Source: UBA4093 sp036676455 (GTDB lineage Bacteria > Cyanobacteriota > Sericytochromatia > S15B-MN24 > UBA4093). Taken from it: a DNA stretch of 64,000 bases. The stretch's first letter is position 1, and each line of letters opens with the position of its first letter. The stretch is taken from contig JAKFCW010000082.1 of the NCBI GenBank assembly GCA_036676455.1, forward strand, positions 5,944 through 69,943, written 5' to 3'. A program made the translations under genes and the position numbers. Shown here piece by piece: positions 43,331 through 51,386 of the stretch. The notes beneath the pieces are model-generated. The model ran no database searches. It was not told where the DNA came from and saw only the letters and a program-made list of their open reading frames with translations.

Positions 43331-43966
43331 TCAAGCCAAGGATTGCTGGAGGCACAAGAGGACCGCCTGCACGCGGTTCTTCACGCCGAGCTTCTCGTAT
43401 AGCTGCGTGAGGTTGTTACGGATAGTCTTCTCGCTGAGCCCCAAGTACTCGGCAATCGCCCTGGTCTCGTACCCCTGGCCCAGCAACCTCACGAGTTCGA
43501 GCTCCCGCGCGCTCAGCATGTCAATCGGATGCGCCGTGCCTGTGAACTCTCCACTGACCTCTAACGTCCGATCGGCCTGGCGCCTCAATAACGCCTTCTC
43601 GATTGTCAGATTGAGCTGCCGCAAGGTACGCAGCGGCTTCTGGATGAAATCAAAAGCCCGCCCCTCCCGCAGGGCAGCAATCGCATCATTAATCGTACCC
43701 TGGCCGCTGAGGAAGATGACCATCAGCGATGGATCACGATCCTTCAGGAGTTTGAGGAGCTGAAGCCCGTCCAGTCCTGGCAGCTTGAGATCCGTGAGGA
43801 CGATGTCGAACGGCTGCTGCTTCGCAAGCTGCAGTGCTTGGAAGCCGTCCCCGGCACTCTGGACGGCGTAGCCGGATTCCGTCAGCCACTTCACGAGGAT
43901 CTTGCGCAGATCACGCTCATCCTCGATCACCAGGATACGCACCTTCTCGATGGAACGCTGGCCCAT
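43331..43966 (-). CDS. receiver-LuxR (NarL-type) response regulator, paralogue 3
   Basis: A 211-residue regulator. Acidic pocket EDE, phospho-acceptor Asp in IVLTDLKLPG, Lys in FIQKP, and a LuxR-type HTH (LSARELELVRLLGQGYETRAIAEYLGLSEKTIRNNLTQLYEKLGV). The ATG at 43966 is preceded by an AGGTAGG-like site; a GTG sits directly upstream. It lacks the CxC linker of paralogues 1 and 2. It is divergent from the membrane histidine kinase at 44199, which is the best candidate for its partner. Confidence 0.88.
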   Translation of the reverse strand: MGQRSIEKVRILVIEDERDLRKILVKWLTESGYAVQSAGDGFQALQLAKQQPFDIVLTDLKLPGLDGLQLLKLLKDRDPSLMVIFLSGQGTINDAIAALREGRAFDFIQKPLRTLRQLNLTIEKALLRRQADRTLEVSGEFTGTAHPIDMLSARELELVRLLGQGYETRAIAEYLGLSEKTIRNNLTQLYEKLGVKNRVQAVLLCLQQSLA

Positions 43967-44198
43967 CACTTACCTACCTCTTCGGAAGCTCCCTTCAGCA
44001 GGTCTCCGCTCTGAGCGAAGGAGGCTTCGGTATTGCCTTGATTACGGGTATAAAATACTGACATCGCCACCTTTCTTTCTAAGCGCACATCCCCATGCAT
44101 GTTCCATCATTGCCCCGTGATGCTCCCAACGAATTCATCCTCGATCGGAGGGGCTGGTCCCCTCAATCGACCAGGATCGCCCGAGGAGGGCCAGCCTC

Positions 44199-45431
44199 AT
44201 GACGCCCACCTCTTTATTGATCACTGGCCTTGAACTCGGCGGCCTGGCGCTCGTGCCGGCTTTCGCCGTGGGGCTCAGCGCATGCTGGCGGGCGCACCGC
44301 ACCCTCCTCGACGAGCGGAACTTCCTCAAAGGCATCTTCCAGAACCTCCCGGGAGGCCTCTGCTACCTCGATCGCGACCTCGTCATGCGCCGGGTGAACC
44401 CCACGTTCGCCGCGTCGATCAATCGGAGCATGGCCGAGCTCTTGGACCGCTCCGTTGCGGAGATCTTCCCGATGGTCGAGCATCAGCTCGTACCGACCTT
44501 GCGCCAGGTGCTGGATACCGGGAAAAGCATCCAAACGAAGGCGTTCCCCCTCTCGGTGCTGGATGGAAGCGACCTCGGTTCAGCCCATTGGGACATCACC
44601 TTACATCCGATAGCCGACGCGCAAGGCACGATCAGAGGCATCCTCGTGCTCACCTTGGACGTCTCGGATCGCATCCGCGCCGGGAGGTATCAGCTGCGAA
44701 CGATCGAGGCGCTGAAGGAGGCGGATGCCCTCAAGGAAAATGTGCTCAACCTCCTCTCGCATGAGCTCCGGACCCCCTTGTCGGGGATCATCGGAGCGAC
44801 TGAATTACTGGAGGAGGGACTCGTCGGCCCTGTCACCGAGGAGCAATCGCACTTCCTCGGGACCGTCATGAGACAGGCCGCTACCCTGCAGTACCTGGTG
44901 AACGATCTCATCGACATGAGTCGGCTTCAAGCCGGAAAGCTGGTGATCCTCCCGCGCTGGATCTGCATGGTCCAGCTCGTGGAGGATCTGCTCTTCGACA
45001 TGGCGCTGGGTGCCGAAGAGGCCTCCATCCGCCTGATTAACCAAGTTTCTCCCAGCATGGGAGCCGTCTGGGCCGACGAGGACCGGATCCGCCAGATCCT
45101 GGTGAACCTGATCGCGAACGCCCTCAAATTCACCTCGCCCGGCGGAACGATCGAGGTCTGGGCCCAGGAAGAGGGCGATAACGTGCGCCTTGAGGTTCGG
45201 GACACCGGCATGGGCATCGCGTCGGAGGATCTCGATCGCCTCTTCATGCGCTTCAGCCAGCTGGATGCGGGCCAGGAGAAAGGGGGGCTCGGGCTGGGGC
45301 TCTCGATCTGCAAGGCCCTGGTCGAAGCACATGGGGGAAGCATCGGGGTTCGCAGCGAGCTCGGAAAGGGAAGCACCTTCTTCTTCATGCTGCCCCAGCC
45401 GGCAGATGGCATCATGCCCGATTCCGCATGA
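44199..45431 (+). CDS. PAS-domain histidine kinase
   Basis: A 410-residue kinase. A short N-terminal hydrophobic helix (about 5-28) probably anchors it. A PAS domain (about 40-160, IFQNLPGGLCYLDRDLVMRRVN) is followed by the dimerisation domain with phospho-His in LLSHELRTPLSG and the catalytic domain: NLIANALKFTSPGG, DTGMGIASEDLDRLF, GGLGLGLSICKALVEAHGG. GAGG precedes the ATG. It is divergent from regulator 3 and convergent with the next kinase (45453), whose catalytic region is related. Confidence 0.92.
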   Translation: MTPTSLLITGLELGGLALVPAFAVGLSACWRAHRTLLDERNFLKGIFQNLPGGLCYLDRDLVMRRVNPTFAASINRSMAELLDRSVAEIFPMVEHQLVPTLRQVLDTGKSIQTKAFPLSVLDGSDLGSAHWDITLHPIADAQGTIRGILVLTLDVSDRIRAGRYQLRTIEALKEADALKENVLNLLSHELRTPLSGIIGATELLEEGLVGPVTEEQSHFLGTVMRQAATLQYLVNDLIDMSRLQAGKLVILPRWICMVQLVEDLLFDMALGAEEASIRLINQVSPSMGAVWADEDRIRQILVNLIANALKFTSPGGTIEVWAQEEGDNVRLEVRDTGMGIASEDLDRLFMRFSQLDAGQEKGGLGLGLSICKALVEAHGGSIGVRSELGKGSTFFFMLPQPADGIMPDSA

Positions 45432-45452
45432 CGCCACACCCACCCGCTGGAT

Positions 45453-46202
45453 TTATCCGGCCGCCGGCCGCGGCAAGGTGAACCAGAAGGTACTTCCCTG
45501 CCCCTTGCGGCTCTCGACGCCAACCCTTCCGCCATGCGCCTCGATAAGCGCCTTGCTGATTGGCAAGCCGAGCCCTAGACCTCTAGTTCTCCCGGGATTG
45601 AGTCGCCCGAAGGGACGCGAGATAAAGGGCTCGGCCCCCGAATCGAGCCCGATGCCCGTATCCAAGACCGCCACGCGAATGGATCCCTCGCGCTCCTGGG
45701 CCTGAACGCAGATCGTGCCGCCCCCCGGAGTGAACCTGATGGCGTTTCCGACCAGGCTGAACATCACCTTGGTGAGGTGCTGGGCATCCCCCATGAAGGC
45801 CGGTAGCTCATCATCCACTTCCTCGAGCAAGGTCTGGCCACTCGCCTCCGCGACCGGCCTCATGGTTCTGAGGACATGAGCGACCAACGGGGGAAAATCG
45901 ATGGGCTGCATGGTAAGCCGCAGCCTTCCGGCCTGAATCTCGCTCATGGTCAGAAGGTCGTTCACCATGGTCGACAGCGTTTGCGCGGAGTGCGCCATCG
46001 CCCGCATGAGTCCGAGTTGCTTCTCGTTCAACGGCCCCACGATCTCCTCGGAGAATAGGGGGATCGTTCCCATGATGACACTCAAGGGGGTGCGTAGCTC
46101 ATGCGAGAGGTTGCTCAGGATCAGCGCGGCGACCTCATCATCCGTGGCCGAGGGCTTCACCACGCGAGAGCCCTCGACCCAAGACAGGGGCATGCTACAC
46201 AT
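45453..46202 (-). CDS. histidine kinase lacking a sensor domain, fused to the cheW operon
   Basis: A 249-residue soluble kinase: H-box NLSHELRTPLSVIMG, N-box SLVGNAIRFTPGGG, G1 DTGIGLDSG, G2 RGLGLGLPISKALIEAHGG. The start overlaps the end of cheW copy 2 by eight bases, so it is co-translated with a CheW and, further upstream, an MCP. That location suggests that it could take its signal from the chemoreceptor complex. This is inference: it has no P1/P5 domains and is not a CheA. The first MCP-CheW pair has no such kinase after it. Confidence 0.88.
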   Translation of the reverse strand: MCSMPLSWVEGSRVVKPSATDDEVAALILSNLSHELRTPLSVIMGTIPLFSEEIVGPLNEKQLGLMRAMAHSAQTLSTMVNDLLTMSEIQAGRLRLTMQPIDFPPLVAHVLRTMRPVAEASGQTLLEEVDDELPAFMGDAQHLTKVMFSLVGNAIRFTPGGGTICVQAQEREGSIRVAVLDTGIGLDSGAEPFISRPFGRLNPGRTRGLGLGLPISKALIEAHGGRVGVESRKGQGSTFWFTLPRPAAG

Positions 46203-46650
46203 GCTCCAGGGCCCCGGCCTCTTCCTGGTTGAGAATGAGGTCGAGGTCCAGAAGAATCAGCAGCCGACCTTCAAGCTTGGCAATCCCCTTGAGGAAGGCG
46301 CTATCGACCTGAGTGGCCACCATATCCGGGGTGGGCTCGACCGACGCCACATCCAGGCGCAGCACCTCACTGACCGCATCGACGATCATGCCCACGGTCC
46401 TCTTGGCGACCGTCACGATGATGATCCGGGTGCTCTTGGTGGCCTCGCCGACCGACAAACGGAAGCGCTTGCGGAGATCCACCACCGGGATGATCTTGCC
46501 CCGCAGGTTGACCACTCCCTCCACGAAGTCGGGGGAACGGGGAACCTTGGTGATCTCGGGCATGCGAACGATCTCCTGGACCGCGGCGATATCGACCCCA
46601 AACTCCTCAGCTCCCAGGTTGAAGCTGACCAGCTGCAGAATGTCGGCCAT
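46195..46650 (-). CDS. cheW: CheW adaptor, copy 2
   Basis: A 151-residue CheW-fold adaptor, collinear with copy 1 (37404) without gaps. Differences are mostly conservative (E3D, P14A, E41D) apart from the C-terminal three residues EHV versus VRS. It starts two bases after the MCP stop and its 3' end overlaps the downstream histidine kinase start. It should bind the conserved MCP tip of both receptors. Confidence 0.93.
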   Translation of the reverse strand: MADILQLVSFNLGAEEFGVDIAAVQEIVRMPEITKVPRSPDFVEGVVNLRGKIIPVVDLRKRFRLSVGEATKSTRIIIVTVAKRTVGMIVDAVSEVLRLDVASVEPTPDMVATQVDSAFLKGIAKLEGRLLILLDLDLILNQEEAGALEHV

Positions 46651-46652
46651 GA

Positions 46653-48677
46653 CTACCTCCTTCCAGCCATGAGGGCGGGAGCCTGAGGAATCGTGCTATT
46701 GAGCGTACGAGCGGAGTCTTGGCTCTGGCCATCCTTGAAGAAGGCAATCGCCTCCATGAGCGCATGGGCCTGGTTCTGCAAGTCGGTTGCCGCCTGAGCG
46801 ACGAACCCAGTGGCGTTGGAGGTCTCCTGCGCCGAGCGGTTGATGCTCTCGACCGCCATGACGACCTGGTCTCCGCCCTTCTTCTGCTCGGTGGTGGCCA
46901 CCGTGACCTGCTGGGTCATGCGGTTCATAGTCTCCACCGCCATGATGATCTGCTCGGAGCCCTTGGCCTGCTCGCGAGTGGCCGCCATGACCTCATGAGT
47001 CAAGCGGTTCATCGCCCCCACCGCCTCGGTGATCTGAGCCGCGGCATGGGCCTGCTCACCCGTGGCCTGGCCGATCTGCGCCCCGACGACGGCGGTCTCC
47101 TCGGCCGCCTTGACGATCAGCTGGATGGCGCTACCCGCTCCTTGGGCCAGCTGGGTCCCTTCCTGGATGGCCGCCTCGCCCTGCTTGGTGCTGGTGATCG
47201 CAGCCTCGGTCTCCCGTTGGATCCCCTTGATCAGCGTAGCGATCTCACCCGTCGCCTTGGCCGAGCGCTCGGCGAGCTTGCGCACTTCATCGGCGACCAC
47301 CGCGAAGCCCCTGCCGTGCTCGCCGGCCCGAGCCGCCTCGATCGCCGCGTTGAGCGCCAGGAGGTTGGTCTGCTCGGCGATGTCATCGATCACCGCGATG
47401 ATCGCTCCGATCTCTTCCGAGGACTTGCCCAGGTTCTGGATGACGGTGACGACCTCCTCCATCACGGCGTTGATCCGCTGCATGCCGGCGATCGTCTGCT
47501 CAACCGCCTTGCTGCCATCCACGGCGGCGGCGACCGTCTTCTCGACGTTTTGATTGGCCTGCATGGCGTTGCCCGCCACCTGCTGGATTGAGGCCGCCAT
47601 CTCTTCGATCGAGGCCGAGGTCTGGTTCACCGCGGCGCCCAGCGTCTCGGCATTCCCGGCGACCTGCTGGATGGAGGCGGCCATCTCCTCGATGCTCGAC
47701 GACGTCTCCTCGACGGCTGCTCCCAGGGCATGGGCGTTACCCGAAACCTGGGTGATGCTGGCCGCCATCTCCTCCATCGAGCTGGAGGTCTCCTCAACGG
47801 CAGAAGCCTGAGACTGGGCCGACATGGCCATCTGCTCGGAGCTGGAGGAAATCTGGTCGGCCCCCACCGCCACTGAGCTGGAGACTCCGCGCACCTGGGA
47901 TACGATCTGGCGCAGATTGTCGATCATCTTCTGGAAGCTCTTGGCCATGTCCCCCAGCTCGTCGTTAGTCGTGATGGAGACGTGCTGGTTCAGGTTCCCC
48001 TCGGCAAGGCCCTCGGCCGCCTGGGCGACGGACTGCAGCCCCTTCGAGATCTGACGGGAGAGGAAGAGGGCGATCGCCACTCCAAGAGCCAACGCGAACA
48101 ACAAGAGCCCAATCGTCATGGCCCGGACCTGATGGTAGGTCTCCGTGGCCGACTCGCTCTTCTCCTTGGCCTGCTCAGCCTTGATGGTCGTAAGCTTACC
48201 GACGCTCACGTCAATCTTATTGGCATGGACGCGCAGCTCTTTCAGCACCTGGATCGCGTCTGCATCTCGATTCTGGCGCGTGAGCGAGACGACGCGATCT
48301 CGAAAGCTGTCATACGCCACGGCGGCCTCCTGGGCATCCTTCAGGGCCTGCTGCCCCTCGGCGGTCGTCGCCAGCGGAGCGAACTCCTCGAGCTTGCGCA
48401 CCAGCTCCTCACCATGGCGAGCCGCCTCCTGGAGGCTGCGATCGACATCGGCAGGATTATCGGCCAGGACCATGTCGCGGACGGCCCGTGCTCTGGAGAG
48501 GTTATTGACGTTCGCGGACTCGATGATCATGATACCGCGTGCCTGGTTCATATACATATCATCAAGCATGGCATTGAATTCACCAAGCTTTGAGATTGCA
48601 AAGACTCCGAGGGCTGCCGTGAGTATCAATACGCTGGCGAATCCCGCCAACAACTTCATCCCGATGGTGAATCGCAT
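46653..48677 (-). CDS. methyl-accepting chemotaxis protein, copy 2
   Basis: A 674-residue chemoreceptor of exactly the same length and layout as copy 1: TM1, four-helix sensor (about 33-188), TM2, HAMP, three 28-residue coiled-coil repeats, and the IDDIAEQTNLLALNAAIEAARAGEHGRGF tip. Residues after TM2 are nearly the same as in copy 1, while the region around 70-185 differs at most positions (for example NPADVDRSLQEAARHGEEL against SSDIERQLEAANRLGSEL). This fits duplication followed by sensor divergence. A 31-nt direct repeat pair lies about 100-165 bases upstream. Confidence 0.93.
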   Translation of the reverse strand: MRFTIGMKLLAGFASVLILTAALGVFAISKLGEFNAMLDDMYMNQARGIMIIESANVNNLSRARAVRDMVLADNPADVDRSLQEAARHGEELVRKLEEFAPLATTAEGQQALKDAQEAAVAYDSFRDRVVSLTRQNRDADAIQVLKELRVHANKIDVSVGKLTTIKAEQAKEKSESATETYHQVRAMTIGLLLFALALGVAIALFLSRQISKGLQSVAQAAEGLAEGNLNQHVSITTNDELGDMAKSFQKMIDNLRQIVSQVRGVSSSVAVGADQISSSSEQMAMSAQSQASAVEETSSSMEEMAASITQVSGNAHALGAAVEETSSSIEEMAASIQQVAGNAETLGAAVNQTSASIEEMAASIQQVAGNAMQANQNVEKTVAAAVDGSKAVEQTIAGMQRINAVMEEVVTVIQNLGKSSEEIGAIIAVIDDIAEQTNLLALNAAIEAARAGEHGRGFAVVADEVRKLAERSAKATGEIATLIKGIQRETEAAITSTKQGEAAIQEGTQLAQGAGSAIQLIVKAAEETAVVGAQIGQATGEQAHAAAQITEAVGAMNRLTHEVMAATREQAKGSEQIIMAVETMNRMTQQVTVATTEQKKGGDQVVMAVESINRSAQETSNATGFVAQAATDLQNQAHALMEAIAFFKDGQSQDSARTLNSTIPQAPALMAGRR

Positions 48678-49045
48678 TCTTCCTCCTGCTAGAAAATAGC
48701 GCCCGTTTATTCCAGACGGTTGCCCCCTGTCGCGACGCCAGTTGATTGGGTAGTGAATACCTAGAGTTCGTCCGAGAGGGATTTATTAGCGAGCGCGCCC
48801 ATTCTAATCAGAGATTTATTAGCGAGCGCACCAATTCTAATCATAGTCACGCCCAAGCGCTGAAACCAGGGAAGAACATCCTGATCTGCGGCTAACGCGT
48901 CGGAAGACTTCATGAACGGCGTTTTGAGGTGATTTGCGACCGATTCCCTTTAACCTAGACAGACATTCGTTTCGAAGAACATAAGCCGGGGTCAGGACAT
49001 TCATCCCGACCCCGGCTTAGTTTCTCTGTGCGCTCGGCGCCCGAG
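48678..49045. repeat. intergenic region with a tandem 31-nt direct repeat at 48780-48843
   Basis: Two copies of GATTTATTAGCGAGCGC(G/A)CC(C/A)ATTCTAATCA at 48780-48810 and 48813-48843 differ at two positions and are 33 bases apart, close to three helical turns. They lie upstream of MCP copy 2. The rest of the 368-base region holds the namZ terminator at 48982-49019 and no supported gene. Confidence 0.8.
48982..49019 (-). terminator. terminator of the SPFH-namZ transcript
   Basis: A 12-bp stem (TAAGCCGGGGTC / GACCCCGGCTTA) with a 14-base loop, 27 bases beyond the namZ stop. Confidence 0.7.
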
Positions 49046-50263
49046 CTACTCGTAGAGTAGATAGGGCCGACGCACCTCAAGGAAGAACGCCGCATCCCGA
49101 TCCCAGGCCTTCACCACCGCCTCGACGGACGATCCCTTCGTCAGGGCCAGGCGAAGCTGGTCGTTGCCGGCCATGCGATCGAAGCCCTTGGACTCGAGCT
49201 TGAGCTTGCCGGGGTGCAGGCGCTGGATCTCCTCGAGCATGACGGCGCCCGTGCGGACCGCCTGGAAGCGGTCGCGATCCGTGAGGACGATCTCCACGCC
49301 GTGCTTCTCGCCGATCCGGGTGGGCTTGAAACTGACACCAGGTAGATTCCGGGCGTTGAGGGACTTCGCGAGCTTCTCGCTGTCGATCCAAGAGGCGCCG
49401 ACGCGCTCGAAGGGGCGCTCACCCATCCGACAATCGACGTTGCTCGCCTCGAAGAGGCAAATGCCCGGGTACAGGGCCGCCGTCACCGGGCTCAGCATCG
49501 CCGGGCTGGGCTTGGACCACGGCAGGCCGGTCGCCTCGAACCACATGCCGCGCTTCCAGCCCTTCATGGGAACGACCGTGAGGTCGCAGCCGATGCCGTA
49601 GGCCTCGTTGAACATGCGGGCCATCTCGCCCATGGTCATGCCGTGGCGCACGGGAATCGGGTAGTAGCCCACGAAGGACGAGAGCTTGGGATCGAGGCGG
49701 AAGCCCTCCACCCCGACGCCGTTGATGGGGTTGGGGCGATCCAGCACCACGAAGGGGATGCCGGCCTCGCGGGCGGCCTGCATGGCGAGCGCCATGGTAG
49801 ATGCGTAGGTGTAGAAGCGCGCGCCGACGTCCGGCAGGTCGATGACCAGGACGTCCAGTCCCTTCAGCATCGCGGGCGTAGGCTTCTTGGTGGGGCCGTA
49901 GAGCGAGTGAATCGGGATCTCGCCCTCATGCTGGCCGGAGGCAATGTCTCCCTGACGGTCCGCCTTGAGGCCATGCTCGGGCGTGAGGATGGCCGCCACG
50001 CGCATGCGCGGGTCGTTCAGCAGGCGATCCAGCACCGGGACGCCCGTCCCATCGACGGCAGGGCGGTTGGTGATGAGACCGATGCGCTTGCCTTCGAGGA
50101 GGGCGACGCGCTCGGTGAGCAGGAGATCGATGCCCAGGGTCACGGGCGCGGCTTCGACCAGCGTGCCGGAAACTCCCTTTGGGTGGGCCTGCGCGGAAGG
50201 CCAGGTGGAAACGGTCGCGATCGGGGCGGCGATGAGGGCGGCGACGAGCAGGAGGCGCTTCAC
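49046..50263 (-). CDS. namZ: NamZ-type exo-beta-N-acetylmuramidase (DUF1343 family)
   Basis: A 405-residue exported enzyme of the DUF1343 family, members of which remove terminal N-acetylmuramic acid from peptidoglycan fragments. A signal peptide (about 1-26, ending AQA) is followed by the Rossmann-like domain (GKRIGLITNRPAV, ILTPEHGLKADRQGD, SLYGPTKKPT, LDVLVIDLPDVGARFYTYASTMALAM, VLDRPNPI) and the C-terminal domain (MERPFERVGASWID-like). The family-typical RGT before the RPFE motif is altered here (DCRMGERPFE). It is co-directional with the SPFH gene, one base apart. Likely role: cell-wall recycling or turnover. Confidence 0.85.
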   Translation of the reverse strand: MKRLLLVAALIAAPIATVSTWPSAQAHPKGVSGTLVEAAPVTLGIDLLLTERVALLEGKRIGLITNRPAVDGTGVPVLDRLLNDPRMRVAAILTPEHGLKADRQGDIASGQHEGEIPIHSLYGPTKKPTPAMLKGLDVLVIDLPDVGARFYTYASTMALAMQAAREAGIPFVVLDRPNPINGVGVEGFRLDPKLSSFVGYYPIPVRHGMTMGEMARMFNEAYGIGCDLTVVPMKGWKRGMWFEATGLPWSKPSPAMLSPVTAALYPGICLFEASNVDCRMGERPFERVGASWIDSEKLAKSLNARNLPGVSFKPTRIGEKHGVEIVLTDRDRFQAVRTGAVMLEEIQRLHPGKLKLESKGFDRMAGNDQLRLALTKGSSVEAVVKAWDRDAAFFLEVRRPYLLYE

Positions 50264-50264
50264 G

Positions 50265-51170
50265 TCAAGGCCTCGGCTGACGGCGGTCCGGCTTTTGGCC
50301 GTCCAGCAGGCTGCGGGCGTCGAGGAAGGCGTTCTCGGGGACGATCATGAGGTTGGGGGACTGCTTGATGGCGTCGGTTTTCATCTTGGCAATCTCCAGC
50401 TGGGTGTACTGCTCGGGCGTGATGCCCAGCGCGGTGCGGGCCTTGGCGCGGCCTTGGGCCTCGATCAGGGCGGCGTCGGCCTTGCCCTGCGCCTCGATGC
50501 GCATGCGTTCGGACTCCATGCGCGACTTCTCCAGGGCTTGCTTGGCGGCCAAGGTCTCCTGCTCGATCTGGGCCTTGGTCTCGACGGACTTCTTGATGGC
50601 TTCCGGCAGGGCGATGTCCGAGATGGCCACGGTCTCGATCCGCACGTAGTCGTCGCCGATGCCGTCGATGTCCACGATCTCGTTCTTGAGGCCGTTCTGA
50701 AGCACCTGCTTCATGAGGGAGGCCACCCGGGCGCCGCGGGTCTGGTAGACCTCGATCACGCCGGATTGGCTGAAGGCGTAGCCGGCGGCCTGCTGGATCA
50801 CGGGTTCCCAGCGCGAGGCGACCAGGCCGCTATGCCCGTCGAAGGGCTTCTTGTAGCGCTCGTAGAGCTTTACGACGTTGTCGTTGCTGGTCGAGAAATC
50901 GGGCTTGTACTGCACCCGCACGTCGACGGTGATCTCCTGGCCTTCCTTGGTGTTGACCCGGAAGTTGTCGAGGTTGATGTTGTCCACCACGGTCGGGAAC
51001 TCGAAGACCCGGGTGCCGATCCCGATGATGTGGAAGCCGGCCGCCAGGGGCTTGGCGGTGATGGAGCCGCTGTAGACGTTGGTCTTGACGCCGACCGCCC
51101 CCGGTTCGATGGTCGCGCAGCCGGTCATGGTGAGTGCCAAGAGCGCGAGGAGCGCGGGAGTTCGTTTCAA
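50265..51170 (-). CDS. SPFH/Band 7 (prohibitin-like) lipoprotein
   Basis: A 301-residue lipoprotein with lipobox LTMTGC. Residues about 20-190 form an SPFH domain (VGVKTNVYSGSITAKPLAAGFHIIGIGTRVFEFP). A charged coiled coil follows (about 195-250, KAQIEQETLAAKQALEKSRMESERMRIEAQGKADA). SPFH proteins make large membrane-associated rings or scaffolds; a lipid-anchored version acting in the periplasm is less usual than the N-terminal transmembrane type. It is probably co-transcribed with namZ. Confidence 0.88.
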   Translation of the reverse strand: MKRTPALLALLALTMTGCATIEPGAVGVKTNVYSGSITAKPLAAGFHIIGIGTRVFEFPTVVDNINLDNFRVNTKEGQEITVDVRVQYKPDFSTSNDNVVKLYERYKKPFDGHSGLVASRWEPVIQQAAGYAFSQSGVIEVYQTRGARVASLMKQVLQNGLKNEIVDIDGIGDDYVRIETVAISDIALPEAIKKSVETKAQIEQETLAAKQALEKSRMESERMRIEAQGKADAALIEAQGRAKARTALGITPEQYTQLEIAKMKTDAIKQSPNLMIVPENAFLDARSLLDGQKPDRRQPRP

Positions 51171-51290
51171 GTCGAGTTCCTCCTGAGAGCGGCTGGTGGG
51201 GGGCGAAACGGTCTTTGCGACTTATACCCGCATGCGCGAGGGCCTACCGGAAGACGCATGGTAGGATCGGGACAGCGCCCATGGGGGGCC

Positions 51291-51343
51291 GTCACCCTCG
51301 CTTTCGCGGGGGGCCACTGGATTCCCGCCTTCGCGGGAATGAC
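51291..51343 (+). repeat. 53-nt palindromic repeat, copy 1
   Basis: Begins GTCACCC, ends GGGAATGAC, with an internal ATTCCCGCCTTCGCGGGAAT hairpin at 51321-51340. Copy 2, of identical length, lies at 55803-55855. The ATTCCC-N8-GGGAAT core resembles dispersed dRS3-like elements known from other bacteria. Confidence 0.75.
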
Positions 51344-51386
51344 GCTCACGCGAGCGCAGGCTTGGTTTACCTGTGAGGAGTTGATC

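Noticed and set aside
45453..46202. CheA-type chemotaxis kinase
   Set aside because: It has a classical HELRTP H-box and HATPase domain but no P1 phosphotransfer domain and no recognisable P5 CheW-like domain.
37862..48677. Repeated DNA blocks suggesting an array or long direct repeats
   Set aside because: The repetition comes from the paralogous MCP, CheW and regulator genes and from 28-residue coiled-coil repeats, all in coding sequence; it is not a CRISPR or a transposon repeat.
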